A DNA stretch of 64,000 nt from an uncultured Bacteroidales bacterium (GTDB taxonomy: Bacteria; Bacteroidota; Bacteroidia; Bacteroidales; WCHB1-69): NCBI GenBank assembly GCA_900315245.1, contig OMYJ01000002.1, forward strand, positions 242,552 through 306,551. Direction: 5' to 3'. The translations under genes were made by a program, and so were the position numbers. Position 1 is the stretch's first letter. Every line of letters begins with the position of its first letter. The notes below the pieces were generated by a model, which did no database searches, had not been told where the DNA came from, and was given only the letters and a program-made list of their open reading frames with translations. This document shows positions 17,393 to 25,753 of the stretch, piece after piece.

Positions 17393-19057
17393 CTATTTCG
17401 TCACGCGCTCCAGCCACTTCACCATTCCGAGCATGATGGCCATGGAAACGAAACATACCACAGCGAACACGGCCCAGCAGTATTTGATTGGCCAAGCATT
17501 GTACATCACAGGGCCGAGCCAGATCAGCAAGTTGCCAAGAGCAGTAGCGCCGAGCCACAAGCCCTGGCACAAACCCACCATGTGACGCGGAGCCACCTTG
17601 GAAACGAATGACAGACCCAGCGGAGAGATGAACAGTTCGGCCACAGTCAGGAAGAAATAGGTGACAAGCAACACCCACGGAGCAGCCTTTGCAAGACCGG
17701 CAGCAGCCATCTGGGCCAGATCCATAGCACGGAATTCCGTACCTGACGGATAGTTGTTCACGATAGAGATAATCATCAGGAAGAGGTAAGCACATCCTGC
17801 GATAGCCATACCGATGGCAATCTTGCGAGGCGTGGAGATGGGTTTGCCCCTACGAGCCAGCGCCGCGAAAATGACCATAATGATAGGCGTGAGCACAATC
17901 ACGAAGAACGGGTTCAAAGCTTGCCAAATCTCGGGAGCAATCTTCTCCGTTTGCACGAAGTCACGGGCGAACACGGACAAGGACTGACCATTCTGGTGGA
18001 AAGAGAACCAGAAGAAGACGGCGATACCGAGCACTGCGAACAAAGCATACAGACGTTGCTTGATTTCTTTCGCCATGGCGAGTTTCTCCTCAGCAGTGTA
18101 TTCCACCACCTCAGCCTGCTGTTTCTTGGCCGGCTGCGGCAGTTTGTACTTGTTCGTCAAGAAAATAACCAAAGAAATCAACATTGCCAACACGGAGGCG
18201 ATGAAAGAGAAGTGTACGCCTTGGTTGAAAACGGTGATGTAGTCGGAACAGAAAGCGGCGGTGTCCGTGAAGTTGTAACCGGGTTGCAGCACGGTCGCCA
18301 TCGTCTCGGTGAACTTCTGGCTTGCTTGGCCATCAGCGAGGAACTGGTGGCACAGACCGGACATGTCGGCGTTATAGATGAGGTGATGCGCCTTCAGCCA
18401 CCATTCGCGGAGGAACGGGGCGATGAACGGGGCGAAGAAACCGCCGATGTTGATGAAGACGTAGAAAATCTGGAAACCGGAGTCGCGGCGATCTTTGGCT
18501 TCAGCGAGAGCCTCGGGACCCTTCTTGGCAGCCTCAGCTTCGAACTCGTCGTACAATTTACCGACGATAGCCTGCAAGTTGCCTTTGAACAGACCGTTAC
18601 CGAAAGCAATAAACAACAACGCCATACAGGTGATGATAAGAATCGTCCACCAACCAGCACCACTGTCGAGGATAGCGCCCTCGGCGGTCTTGCTGAACAA
18701 CGGGATAGCCATCACCACATAACCGATAGCCATGATGATGAGACCCCACTGGATGGTTTTGTTGTAGTTCTGGGTCTTGTCGGCGATGATACCGCCCACC
18801 AAACTCAACACGTAGATACCGAAGTAAAAGACGGAGTAGATGACACCGGCAGTGCCATCAGGAAGACCGAACTTTGAGACCAAGAAGAGCAGCAGCACGG
18901 CATTCATGATGTAGTAGCCGAAACGCTCACCCATGTTGCTCAAAGCGGCGGCAATCAACCCTTTCGGGTGATGCAGCTTCGCCTCACGCACATAATAAAT
19001 CAAAAACGGTATGATGACAATCGTACCGATGATGCAAATTAATAAAGCTGTATTCAT
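17393..19057 (-). CDS. Proton-dependent oligopeptide transporter (POT/PTR family)
   Basis: The 554-residue protein is an MFS-type carrier with about 12-14 hydrophobic helices. The POT signature on the first helix region is present as SNMGERFGYYIMNAVL (ExxERFxYY type), followed by the AGAxxAD-like GGIIADKTQNYNKTI. Such carriers bring di- and tripeptides across the inner membrane with protons. The loop around residues 165-185 is rich in Ala, Glu and Lys. Context with pepP supports peptide uptake. Confidence 0.93.
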   Translation of the reverse strand: MNTALLICIIGTIVIIPFLIYYVREAKLHHPKGLIAAALSNMGERFGYYIMNAVLLLFLVSKFGLPDGTAGVIYSVFYFGIYVLSLVGGIIADKTQNYNKTIQWGLIIMAIGYVVMAIPLFSKTAEGAILDSGAGWWTILIITCMALLFIAFGNGLFKGNLQAIVGKLYDEFEAEAAKKGPEALAEAKDRRDSGFQIFYVFINIGGFFAPFIAPFLREWWLKAHHLIYNADMSGLCHQFLADGQASQKFTETMATVLQPGYNFTDTAAFCSDYITVFNQGVHFSFIASVLAMLISLVIFLTNKYKLPQPAKKQQAEVVEYTAEEKLAMAKEIKQRLYALFAVLGIAVFFWFSFHQNGQSLSVFARDFVQTEKIAPEIWQALNPFFVIVLTPIIMVIFAALARRGKPISTPRKIAIGMAIAGCAYLFLMIISIVNNYPSGTEFRAMDLAQMAAAGLAKAAPWVLLVTYFFLTVAELFISPLGLSFVSKVAPRHMVGLCQGLWLGATALGNLLIWLGPVMYNAWPIKYCWAVFAVVCFVSMAIMLGMVKWLERVTK

Positions 19058-19084
19058 ACTATTGAAGTTTTAAGTAATGATCGG

Positions 19085-19399
19085 TTATAAATGCTGGTTG
19101 ATTTTCGCCACCAGCTCCTCTTTCTTGATCACGCCGACGTGGCGGTCAACCAATTCGCCGTTCTTGATGAAGACCAGCGTGGGAATGTTCATGATGCCGA
19201 ACTGCATGGCGATGTCGCCGTTCTCGTCGGTGTCGCACTTGCCGACCACGGCTTTGCCTTCAAACTCGGCGGCGACCTCCTCCACGATGGGGGCGATACT
19301 CCGGCACGGACCGCACCACGTTGCCCAGAAATCAATGACGACCAGCTTGTCGCCTTTAATCAAGGTCTCAAAATTCTCATTGTTAATTGCTAATGCCAT
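19085..19399 (-). CDS. trxA: Thioredoxin
   Basis: The 104-residue protein has the exact thioredoxin length and active site FWATWCGPCRSIAP, plus the cis-proline region MNIPTLVFIKNGELVDRHVG. It is a cytoplasmic disulfide reductase. It lies 27 bases ahead of the POT transporter on the same strand, and its promoter word is at 19429-19436. Confidence 0.97.
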   Translation of the reverse strand: MALAINNENFETLIKGDKLVVIDFWATWCGPCRSIAPIVEEVAAEFEGKAVVGKCDTDENGDIAMQFGIMNIPTLVFIKNGELVDRHVGVIKKEELVAKINQHL

Positions 19400-19428
19400 A
19401 GTATTTAGGTTTTAAAATTATTAAGCCG

Positions 19429-19436
19429 CAAAGATA
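19429..19436 (-). promoter_or_regulatory. Putative -7 promoter word for trxA
   Basis: The minus strand reads TATCTTTG about 30 bases before the trxA start. Confidence 0.6.
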
Positions 19437-19556
19437 CGATTTTTTCAATTCACAATGCATAATTCATAATTCACAATTGTTTAAGGACTTGAAACGTAAA
19501 AAAAACGTCCAAAGTTCTTGCGTCTCAAGTCCTACGTCTTACGTCAAAAAATTTTG

Positions 19557-19564
19557 TATATTTG
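19557..19564 (+). promoter_or_regulatory. Putative -7 promoter word for the lipoprotein gene
   Basis: TATATTTG lies 22 bases before the ATG at 19587. The region 19470-19550 also holds short direct and inverted copies of ACTTGAAACGT and CTTACGTC. Confidence 0.6.
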
Positions 19565-19586
19565 CCACCGAGAAATTTTTTAGAAA

Positions 19587-19988
19587 ATGAAACAGATAAA
19601 AAGATTAGCAGCACTGTGCTTTTGCTCAGTGATTTTACTCACCGGTTGCACCAAATTCGGCACGGCAGAGTCCGAAATCACTTCATACACTTATAAAGAC
19701 AAACATCTGACTGTTAATGCGAAAGTCACTAACAATCACGGTTGTGAATACTATATGGAACAGGGATTCTGTTTCAGACAGGACACTTTCCCGAAACTCA
19801 ATGACGTGTTCACCACCCAAGTGAAAGTCAGTGACTACACCGAAGTTGATTCATTCTCAACCACTCTCCTACTGCCTGAGGTTGACACATCGTACTACGT
19901 GTGCGCATACGTAAAAAACAGTGCGGGACTTTCCTACAGCAAGGTCTTAAAAGTCTCCACCAACCCCGCGGATTATCCAAATGAATAA
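19587..19988 (+). CDS. Small lipoprotein of unknown function
   Basis: The 133-residue product has a signal peptide with a lipobox, CSVILLTGCTK, so Cys21 is the likely lipidation site. The mature part is predicted beta-rich (SYTYKDKHLTVNAKVTNNHG, then TSYYVCAYVKNSAGLSYSK) and resembles a single fibronectin/Ig-like sandwich. I do not recognise a specific family. It lies 23 bases ahead of butyrate kinase on the same strand but has no evident functional link to it. Confidence 0.75.
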   Translation: MKQIKRLAALCFCSVILLTGCTKFGTAESEITSYTYKDKHLTVNAKVTNNHGCEYYMEQGFCFRQDTFPKLNDVFTTQVKVSDYTEVDSFSTTLLLPEVDTSYYVCAYVKNSAGLSYSKVLKVSTNPADYPNE

Positions 19989-20011
19989 TTTTAATTTAAT
20001 ACCATACATTT

Positions 20012-21082
20012 ATGAAGAAAATCCTCGCCATCAACCCTGGAGCCACCTCCACCAAAGTTGCCATTTTTGACGGCAACGAGCAAATATTTTTGAAGAACAT
20101 CAAACATTCCACGGAAGAATTATCGCAATTTCACACCATTGCTGACCAATACGAGTTCCGTAAAAACATCATCACCTCCACGCTGGAAGCAGAAGGCATC
20201 AACTTGCACGACATTTCCATCGTGATGGGTCGCGGTGGTCTCGTAAAACCACTTAAATCAGGTGTTTACAAAGTCAACGACTTGATGCTTGAGCATCTGA
20301 AGATGGGCTACAGCGGTCAGCACGCATGCAACCTCGGCGGCCTCATCGCCGACAGCATCGCCAAATACATCGGTCTGGAATGCGCCTACATCGCCGACCC
20401 CGTGATGGTTGATGAAATGCAGGAAATCGCCCGCATTTCGGGACATCCGGATTTCGAACGCCAATCCATTTTCCATGCCCTCAACCACAAAGCTATCGGC
20501 CGTATGTACGCCAAGGACAACGGCAAGAAATACGAGGACCTCAACCTCATCATCACACACATGGGCGGCGGCGTGAGTGTCGGCGCACACCAGAAGGGGA
20601 AGGTTATTGATGTGAACCAAGCTTTAGACGGTGAAGGTCCGTTCTCTCCCGAACGTTCCGGTTCCCTGCCGATGAATCAGTTCTTAAAAGCCTGTTTCAG
20701 CGGCAAATACACCCAGCAAGACATGCAGAAAATGCTCGTCGGCAAAGGCGGTTATGTCGGCTACTTCGGCAGCAACGACGCCTACGCTGTGGAGAAAGCG
20801 GCAATCGCCGGCGACCCGAAAGCGGAACTGCTCGAGGAAGCTTTCGCATACCAAGTGGCCAAGCAGATCGGCGAGAACGCCTGCGTGCTCAAGGGCAAAG
20901 TAGATGCCATCATCCTCACCGGCGGCATCGCCTACGGCAAACCAGTCGTCAACCGCATCAAAAAATACGTGGAATGGATCGCCCCCGTGGCCGTCTATCC
21001 CGGTGAAGATGAAATGGCGGCTATGGCCTTGAATGCCAATATGATACTGAACAACGAGATTGAAATTCAGGAATACGTTTAA
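20012..21082 (+). CDS. buk: Butyrate kinase
   Basis: The 356-residue protein matches butyrate kinase in length and motifs. ILAINPGATSTKVAIFD at the N-terminus is the phosphate-binding loop of the acetate/butyrate kinase family, HMGGGVSVGAHQKGKVIDVN is the adenosine/phosphate region, and IILTGGIAYGK is near the end. It interconverts butyryl phosphate and ATP with butyrate and ADP. Branched-chain fatty acid kinases look the same. No phosphotransbutyrylase gene lies next to it. Its stop codon is directly followed by the nadK start. Confidence 0.92.
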   Translation: MKKILAINPGATSTKVAIFDGNEQIFLKNIKHSTEELSQFHTIADQYEFRKNIITSTLEAEGINLHDISIVMGRGGLVKPLKSGVYKVNDLMLEHLKMGYSGQHACNLGGLIADSIAKYIGLECAYIADPVMVDEMQEIARISGHPDFERQSIFHALNHKAIGRMYAKDNGKKYEDLNLIITHMGGGVSVGAHQKGKVIDVNQALDGEGPFSPERSGSLPMNQFLKACFSGKYTQQDMQKMLVGKGGYVGYFGSNDAYAVEKAAIAGDPKAELLEEAFAYQVAKQIGENACVLKGKVDAIILTGGIAYGKPVVNRIKKYVEWIAPVAVYPGEDEMAAMALNANMILNNEIEIQEYV

Positions 21083-21949
21083 ATGCTCACCTTCGCACTC
21101 TACAGCCGTTCCGGCACCGGACAGCAGCCGTTCACCGACACGGTCATCTCTTTCCTGCGAGAAATCGGCTGCAGGGTGGTGTTGCATAAAAACATATCCT
21201 CAAAAAACACTGATTTTCAATCGTTTGAAACCCATTTAGACTTACAACAGATTGACGGTGTGGACTTTATGGTTTCCATCGGTGGTGACGGTTCTTTTAT
21301 CGACGCCGCCGACCTGATCGGAGACCTGAACATTCCGTTAGTCGGCATCAACACCGGACGCATCGGTTTCCTGTCTGCCATCAAGAAGGACAACTTCGAG
21401 GCTTCCATCCGCATGCTTCTGGAAAACAAATACACCTTGGAATCGCGCTCACTGCTCCACATCGAGGGCAGTGAGCCTTTGTCTTTGGACACGCACTTTG
21501 TCGTCAACGACGTGACCATTCGCGCCACAGACAGCGACTCCATCAACGCTATTACCGTCACCACCGACGGAAAGCACATCAACACCTATTGGGCCGACGG
21601 GCTGATTGTGGCTACCCCGACAGGTTCGACAGCCTACTCCATGAGTTGCGGCGGCCCGATCCTGCACCCACAGACCGACGTGGTGGTACTCACCCCCATC
21701 GCATCCCACTCTTTGAGTGTCCGCCCTTTGGTCATCCCCGCCTCGCAAACTCTGGAAATCATCGTGAGCGGACGAGGTGGAAAATATTCGCTTTGCATTG
21801 ACACACAACGGCTTATCCTGAACGACAATGTAAAACTGCGTATTTACAAAGAGAATTTCACCATACAAACCGTCCTTTTCGACAACGCCGATTTCTACTC
21901 CACCATCCGTGAAAAACTGCTGTGGGGGCTGGACAAACGCAATGACTGA
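21083..21949 (+). CDS. nadK: NAD kinase
   Basis: The 288-residue protein has the NAD kinase motifs SIGGDGSFIDAADL at about residue 66, VGINTGRIGFLS, and the second-domain TPTGSTAYSMSCGGPILHP. It phosphorylates NAD to NADP in the cytoplasm. The ATG follows the buk stop codon with no gap, so the two are probably translated from one message. The ftsQ-ftsA-ftsZ genes follow 120 bases later on the same strand. Confidence 0.94.
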   Translation: MLTFALYSRSGTGQQPFTDTVISFLREIGCRVVLHKNISSKNTDFQSFETHLDLQQIDGVDFMVSIGGDGSFIDAADLIGDLNIPLVGINTGRIGFLSAIKKDNFEASIRMLLENKYTLESRSLLHIEGSEPLSLDTHFVVNDVTIRATDSDSINAITVTTDGKHINTYWADGLIVATPTGSTAYSMSCGGPILHPQTDVVVLTPIASHSLSVRPLVIPASQTLEIIVSGRGGKYSLCIDTQRLILNDNVKLRIYKENFTIQTVLFDNADFYSTIREKLLWGLDKRND

Positions 21950-22069
21950 AAGCCGTCAAAACGGGGTGTCATTTTCAACAATTTTATGTTTATTTTTTTA
22001 TCGGAATGCAAAATCACAAAACCGTATTATTTTTAATTTTGTCAGATTAAAAGTAATTGCGCGTTTTTG

Positions 22070-22822
22070 ATGAAATATGCCAAGCCGATAGTCCGTATCT
22101 TGCTGAGTATCACATTGATTGTGATGCTTGTTTTGGCATTTGTCAATATGCCAAAACAGCGTTGCGAACGCATCCAGGTGGTGGCACACACGCAAAACGA
22201 AAGTGTCATTCTCTCCCAAAGCAGCATCGAGTCGATGCTGTCAAATGCGAAAATTGACATCATCGGAAAATCGATGAAAGAAATCGACTTGGGAGAGGTC
22301 GTCACCCTCTTGAAAAACAACCCTTTCATCGAAACCGTGAACTTCGTCCATTTCGCGGGCAAGAAACTGGTTATCGACTATACCCTGAGAGAAATCGTCC
22401 TGCATGTGTTCACCCCAAGCGGGGACCACTATTTCGTGGACAACAAAGGCGAAGTGGTGCCCTTCACCATGAAGATGAAAGACTATCTGATGGTGGTCAA
22501 CGGCAATGTTTCCGACAACTTCAAGATTGGACGGAAAGCCCCCGGAAGAATCCAGGACGCACTGGCACTGGCACAGAAAATCAACCGCAACGACTTCTAC
22601 CAGGCCCTATTCCGCCAAATACACCTCAACAGCCGCAACGAAATGGAACTGACATCGACCGTGGGCGGACAAACCATCCTTTTCGGCAATCTGGACAACG
22701 CCGACGAAAAACTCGAGAACCTCAAGACGGTTTACGAGAAAGGGCTTTCCCACAAGGGCTACAACACCTACGCCCAATTGGATGCCCGTTATAAGAACAG
22801 AATAATAGCAACAAGAAAATAA
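22070..22822 (+). CDS. ftsQ: Cell division protein FtsQ
   Basis: From the ATG at 22070 the product is 250 residues: a short cytoplasmic start, one membrane helix (PIVRILLSITLIVMLVLAFV), then a periplasmic POTRA-like segment and beta domain (NNPFIETVNFVHFAGKKLVI, then GDHYFVDNKGEVVPF). It belongs to the divisome and links early and late division proteins. The call rests on this layout together with the position directly before ftsA and ftsZ, since FtsQ is poorly conserved. In many Bacteroidota murC precedes ftsQ, but here the neighbour is nadK. Confidence 0.88.
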   Translation: MKYAKPIVRILLSITLIVMLVLAFVNMPKQRCERIQVVAHTQNESVILSQSSIESMLSNAKIDIIGKSMKEIDLGEVVTLLKNNPFIETVNFVHFAGKKLVIDYTLREIVLHVFTPSGDHYFVDNKGEVVPFTMKMKDYLMVVNGNVSDNFKIGRKAPGRIQDALALAQKINRNDFYQALFRQIHLNSRNEMELTSTVGGQTILFGNLDNADEKLENLKTVYEKGLSHKGYNTYAQLDARYKNRIIATRK

Positions 22823-22830
22823 CCGCGCGT

Positions 22831-24225
22831 ATGGAGAAAAATCACTCTTCCAACAATTTCGAAATCAACAACATGGCGAGCGACCTTATCGTCGGCCTTG
22901 ACATCGGCACCACCAAGGTGGCCACCATCATCGGCTATCTGAACAACAGAGGCAAAATCGAGATCCTCGGGCACGGGAAGTCGGCTTCCAAAGGTGTGGA
23001 GTTCGGCCTCATCATGAACCTGCTCAAGGCACAGGAGAGCATCAAAACCTCCGTGCAACTCGCCTCAAGCCACGCCCGGATGGACAACATCAGCAGCGTT
23101 TATGCCGGCATCGCCGCACGCCACATCCGCACCACCAACTGCAAACACTACATTCTCCGCTCCAACCACAACGCGCTCATCAGTCAAGAGGAACTGGACT
23201 CGATGAAAAGAGAGGTGGAAAACATCGCCCTCCCACCCGACCAGAAAATCATCGCCATCATCCCCCAGAAATACGTGATCGAAGACTCCGCCGACGGAGC
23301 CAGCCACGAATCCATGGATCCCGTTGGCGAACTGGGATCGAAAATCACGGGTTATTACCAGATTATCACTGGAAATTATCAGGAAATCAAGAAAATACAC
23401 ACTTGTATCTCCAATGTCAACATCGACACCGAAGAGCTGATTCTGGAGCCGGTGGCCTCAGGACTCTCCTGCCTCACCGAAGAGGAGAAACAGCGCGGCG
23501 TCGCCCTGATTGACATCGGCGGTGGCACCACCGACATGGTCATCTTCCAGAACGGCCACCCCAAATTCTGCAAAGTGATCCCCTTCGCCGGATCTGTGAT
23601 CACCAAGGACATCGCCAACGTCTGCAAAATTCCGGAAGACACGGCCGAAGAACTCAAAATCAACCACGGCAGCTGCCTCCCAGCCAAAAGCAACCCCAAC
23701 CGTGTGAGCACCATCCTGCGCCCGCACCAGCAGACCCCCCTGCGCATCACCGACGAACAGCTGGCCAAAATCATCTACAGCCGCGTACACAACGACATAT
23801 TGGGCTACGTGAAAAAGGAACTGGAAAACTCCGGCTGCATGAAAATGCTCCAAAACGGTGCCGGATTAGTCCTCACAGGCGGTGGCGCCAAACTGCGGCA
23901 CATCATAGAGCTCTGCCAGTTCGACCTCGGCCTGAACACCCGCATCGGGATTCCCTGCGTCGGCTTCTCCGACTCCCTGTCCAACGAACTGAAACAACCC
24001 CAATACTCCACCTCCCTCGGACTGCTTAAATACGGAATAGAAGAACAGACCAAAGAATTTCATCTTGACGAACAGAAAGAGGAGTTCACCAGCAATCGCG
24101 AAGAGCGGGAAAGAGAGTTCCAACCCTCCAACTCCAGAAACACTGACGACGGAGACCGGAAAGGACGCAAACTCCTGGATAATTTCAAAAGCACACTGAC
24201 CAAACTGTTTGAACAGATTTCATAA
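22831..24225 (+). CDS. ftsA: Cell division protein FtsA
   Basis: The 464-residue actin-like ATPase shows LIVGLDIGTTKVATIIGY near the start, ALIDIGGGTTDMVIFQNG in the middle and LVLTGGGAKLRHIIEL later. The charged linker at about 400-445 is followed by LLDNFKSTLTKLFEQIS, an amphipathic C-terminal helix of the type that anchors FtsA in the membrane. It tethers FtsZ to the membrane. The start at 22831 leaves 8 bases after ftsQ. An alternative start at 22873 would remove a 14-residue polar head. Confidence 0.94.
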   Translation: MEKNHSSNNFEINNMASDLIVGLDIGTTKVATIIGYLNNRGKIEILGHGKSASKGVEFGLIMNLLKAQESIKTSVQLASSHARMDNISSVYAGIAARHIRTTNCKHYILRSNHNALISQEELDSMKREVENIALPPDQKIIAIIPQKYVIEDSADGASHESMDPVGELGSKITGYYQIITGNYQEIKKIHTCISNVNIDTEELILEPVASGLSCLTEEEKQRGVALIDIGGGTTDMVIFQNGHPKFCKVIPFAGSVITKDIANVCKIPEDTAEELKINHGSCLPAKSNPNRVSTILRPHQQTPLRITDEQLAKIIYSRVHNDILGYVKKELENSGCMKMLQNGAGLVLTGGGAKLRHIIELCQFDLGLNTRIGIPCVGFSDSLSNELKQPQYSTSLGLLKYGIEEQTKEFHLDEQKEEFTSNREEREREFQPSNSRNTDDGDRKGRKLLDNFKSTLTKLFEQIS

Positions 24226-24265
24226 AACCCAAACCATTAACCTGTAAGTAACAATAAAAATTAAT

Positions 24266-25666
24266 ATGACAGAATCAATCAATTTTACACCCGATTTTGG
24301 AGCTAAAGAAAACACTTCCGCCATCAAGGTGATTGGCGTGGGCGGTGGCGGCAGCAATGCCGTGCAACACATGTATTCCGAAGGCATCCAAGGCGTTGAC
24401 TACCTGATTTGCAACACCGACAAATGCCATCTGGAAGCCTGTAAAATCCAAGACAAACTCTTGTTAGGTAACGGACTCGGCGCAGGTGCGAACCCCGAGG
24501 TGGCGCAGAAATATGCCACTGAAAGCGAAAAAGAAATCAGAGAGTTCATCGGTGAAAACACCAAGATGCTCTTCATCGCCGCAGGCATGGGCAAAGGCAC
24601 CGGCACCGGCGCATCCCCCGTGGTCGCCAAAGTGGCCAAAGACATGGGCATCCTTACCGTCGGCGTCGTAACCGAACCCTTCAAATTCGAAGGCAAACGC
24701 ATCATGAACGCCGCCAACGCAGGCATTGAGGAAATGAGCAAATACGTTGACTCCTTGATTATTGTCAACAACCAAAACCTCATGAAATACTACAACTCCC
24801 TGCCTATCAACGAGGCCTACGCCCAAGTGGATGACATCCTCAAGAACGCAGTGAAATGCGTGGCTGAAATCATCACCGTCACCTACGGCCAAAACGTCGA
24901 TTTCAACGATGTGAAGACCATCATGGAACACAGCGGCAAGGCTCTGTTAGGCATCGCCACCGCACAAGGCGAAGACCGAGTGCAACAGGTGCTCGACGAG
25001 GTGCTCAACTGCCCGCTGCTCGAAAACGCCGACATCAGCAACGCCAAGAACTTCCTCTTCTTCGTCACTTACGGCCCGTCAAAGCAGATCACCATGGGCG
25101 AACTTGAAATCCTCCAAGACCGCTTCGACGAGATGCAGTCCGAAAACGTCCACCTCATCTGGGGTCATGGACTGGACGAGTCACTGGGCGACAACCTCAA
25201 GCTCTCTCTCGTGGTCACTAATTTCGACACCGCCCACGAGGAAGAGTCTGAAATCGTCATCAACACCACTGGCGAGACTATCGTGAACACCACGGAGGAG
25301 AACGTCCAAACCAATGTTCCCGAAATCAACATCGAAACTCCTGCCGCAGAACTCACCGAACAACCCGCAGCCGTAGCAGAACCCGCTATAGAAAACCAAA
25401 ACACGGATTTTGAGTCCAACATACCCGAGATCACAGACTTCCACTTCCCCGACCTTACCACCGACAACACCCCCGATTTCAACGGCGGAGACTATGACAA
25501 TGATGAAATATTCGCCAAAATGGTAGGCGAACCGGCCATCAATCGCAACGAACTGCTGGCATCAGCTCAAAGCAAGACTCAAACAACTGTTGAAGAACCC
25601 AGTAATGCTGTATATTACGAACTGAAGGACGACGTTTTCGATGTCTTTCATGGTTTAGCCGATTAA
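24266..25666 (+). CDS. ftsZ: Cell division protein FtsZ
   Basis: The 466-residue tubulin-like GTPase has GVGGGGSNAVQHM at about residue 26, the tubulin signature region AAGMGKGTGTGASPVVA at about 106-122, and the T7-loop region GQNVDFNDVKTIM. It forms the division ring at midcell. One residue stands out: the signature GGGTGTG reads GKGTGTG, with Lys110 (AAA codon) in place of a glycine. The acidic, Thr- and Pro-rich linker runs from about residue 320 to 440, and the extreme C-terminus (YYELKDDVFDVFHGLAD) is not the usual basic FtsA/FtsW-binding peptide. A strong terminator follows. Confidence 0.95.
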   Translation: MTESINFTPDFGAKENTSAIKVIGVGGGGSNAVQHMYSEGIQGVDYLICNTDKCHLEACKIQDKLLLGNGLGAGANPEVAQKYATESEKEIREFIGENTKMLFIAAGMGKGTGTGASPVVAKVAKDMGILTVGVVTEPFKFEGKRIMNAANAGIEEMSKYVDSLIIVNNQNLMKYYNSLPINEAYAQVDDILKNAVKCVAEIITVTYGQNVDFNDVKTIMEHSGKALLGIATAQGEDRVQQVLDEVLNCPLLENADISNAKNFLFFVTYGPSKQITMGELEILQDRFDEMQSENVHLIWGHGLDESLGDNLKLSLVVTNFDTAHEEESEIVINTTGETIVNTTEENVQTNVPEINIETPAAELTEQPAAVAEPAIENQNTDFESNIPEITDFHFPDLTTDNTPDFNGGDYDNDEIFAKMVGEPAINRNELLASAQSKTQTTVEEPSNAVYYELKDDVFDVFHGLAD

Positions 25667-25690
25667 TTTCCGAATCCGAATAAAATCGAA

Positions 25691-25720
25691 GGTGGAGCAG
25701 TCATGCCCCACCTTTTTTTT
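25691..25720 (+). terminator. Rho-independent terminator after ftsZ
   Basis: GGTGGAGCA and TGCCCCACC pair with one mismatch across a four-base loop, followed by eight T residues. It ends the buk-nadK-ftsQAZ series. Confidence 0.9.
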
Positions 25721-25753
25721 GCCACGCGATTTATGGAAAACTAAGTTTATTCC

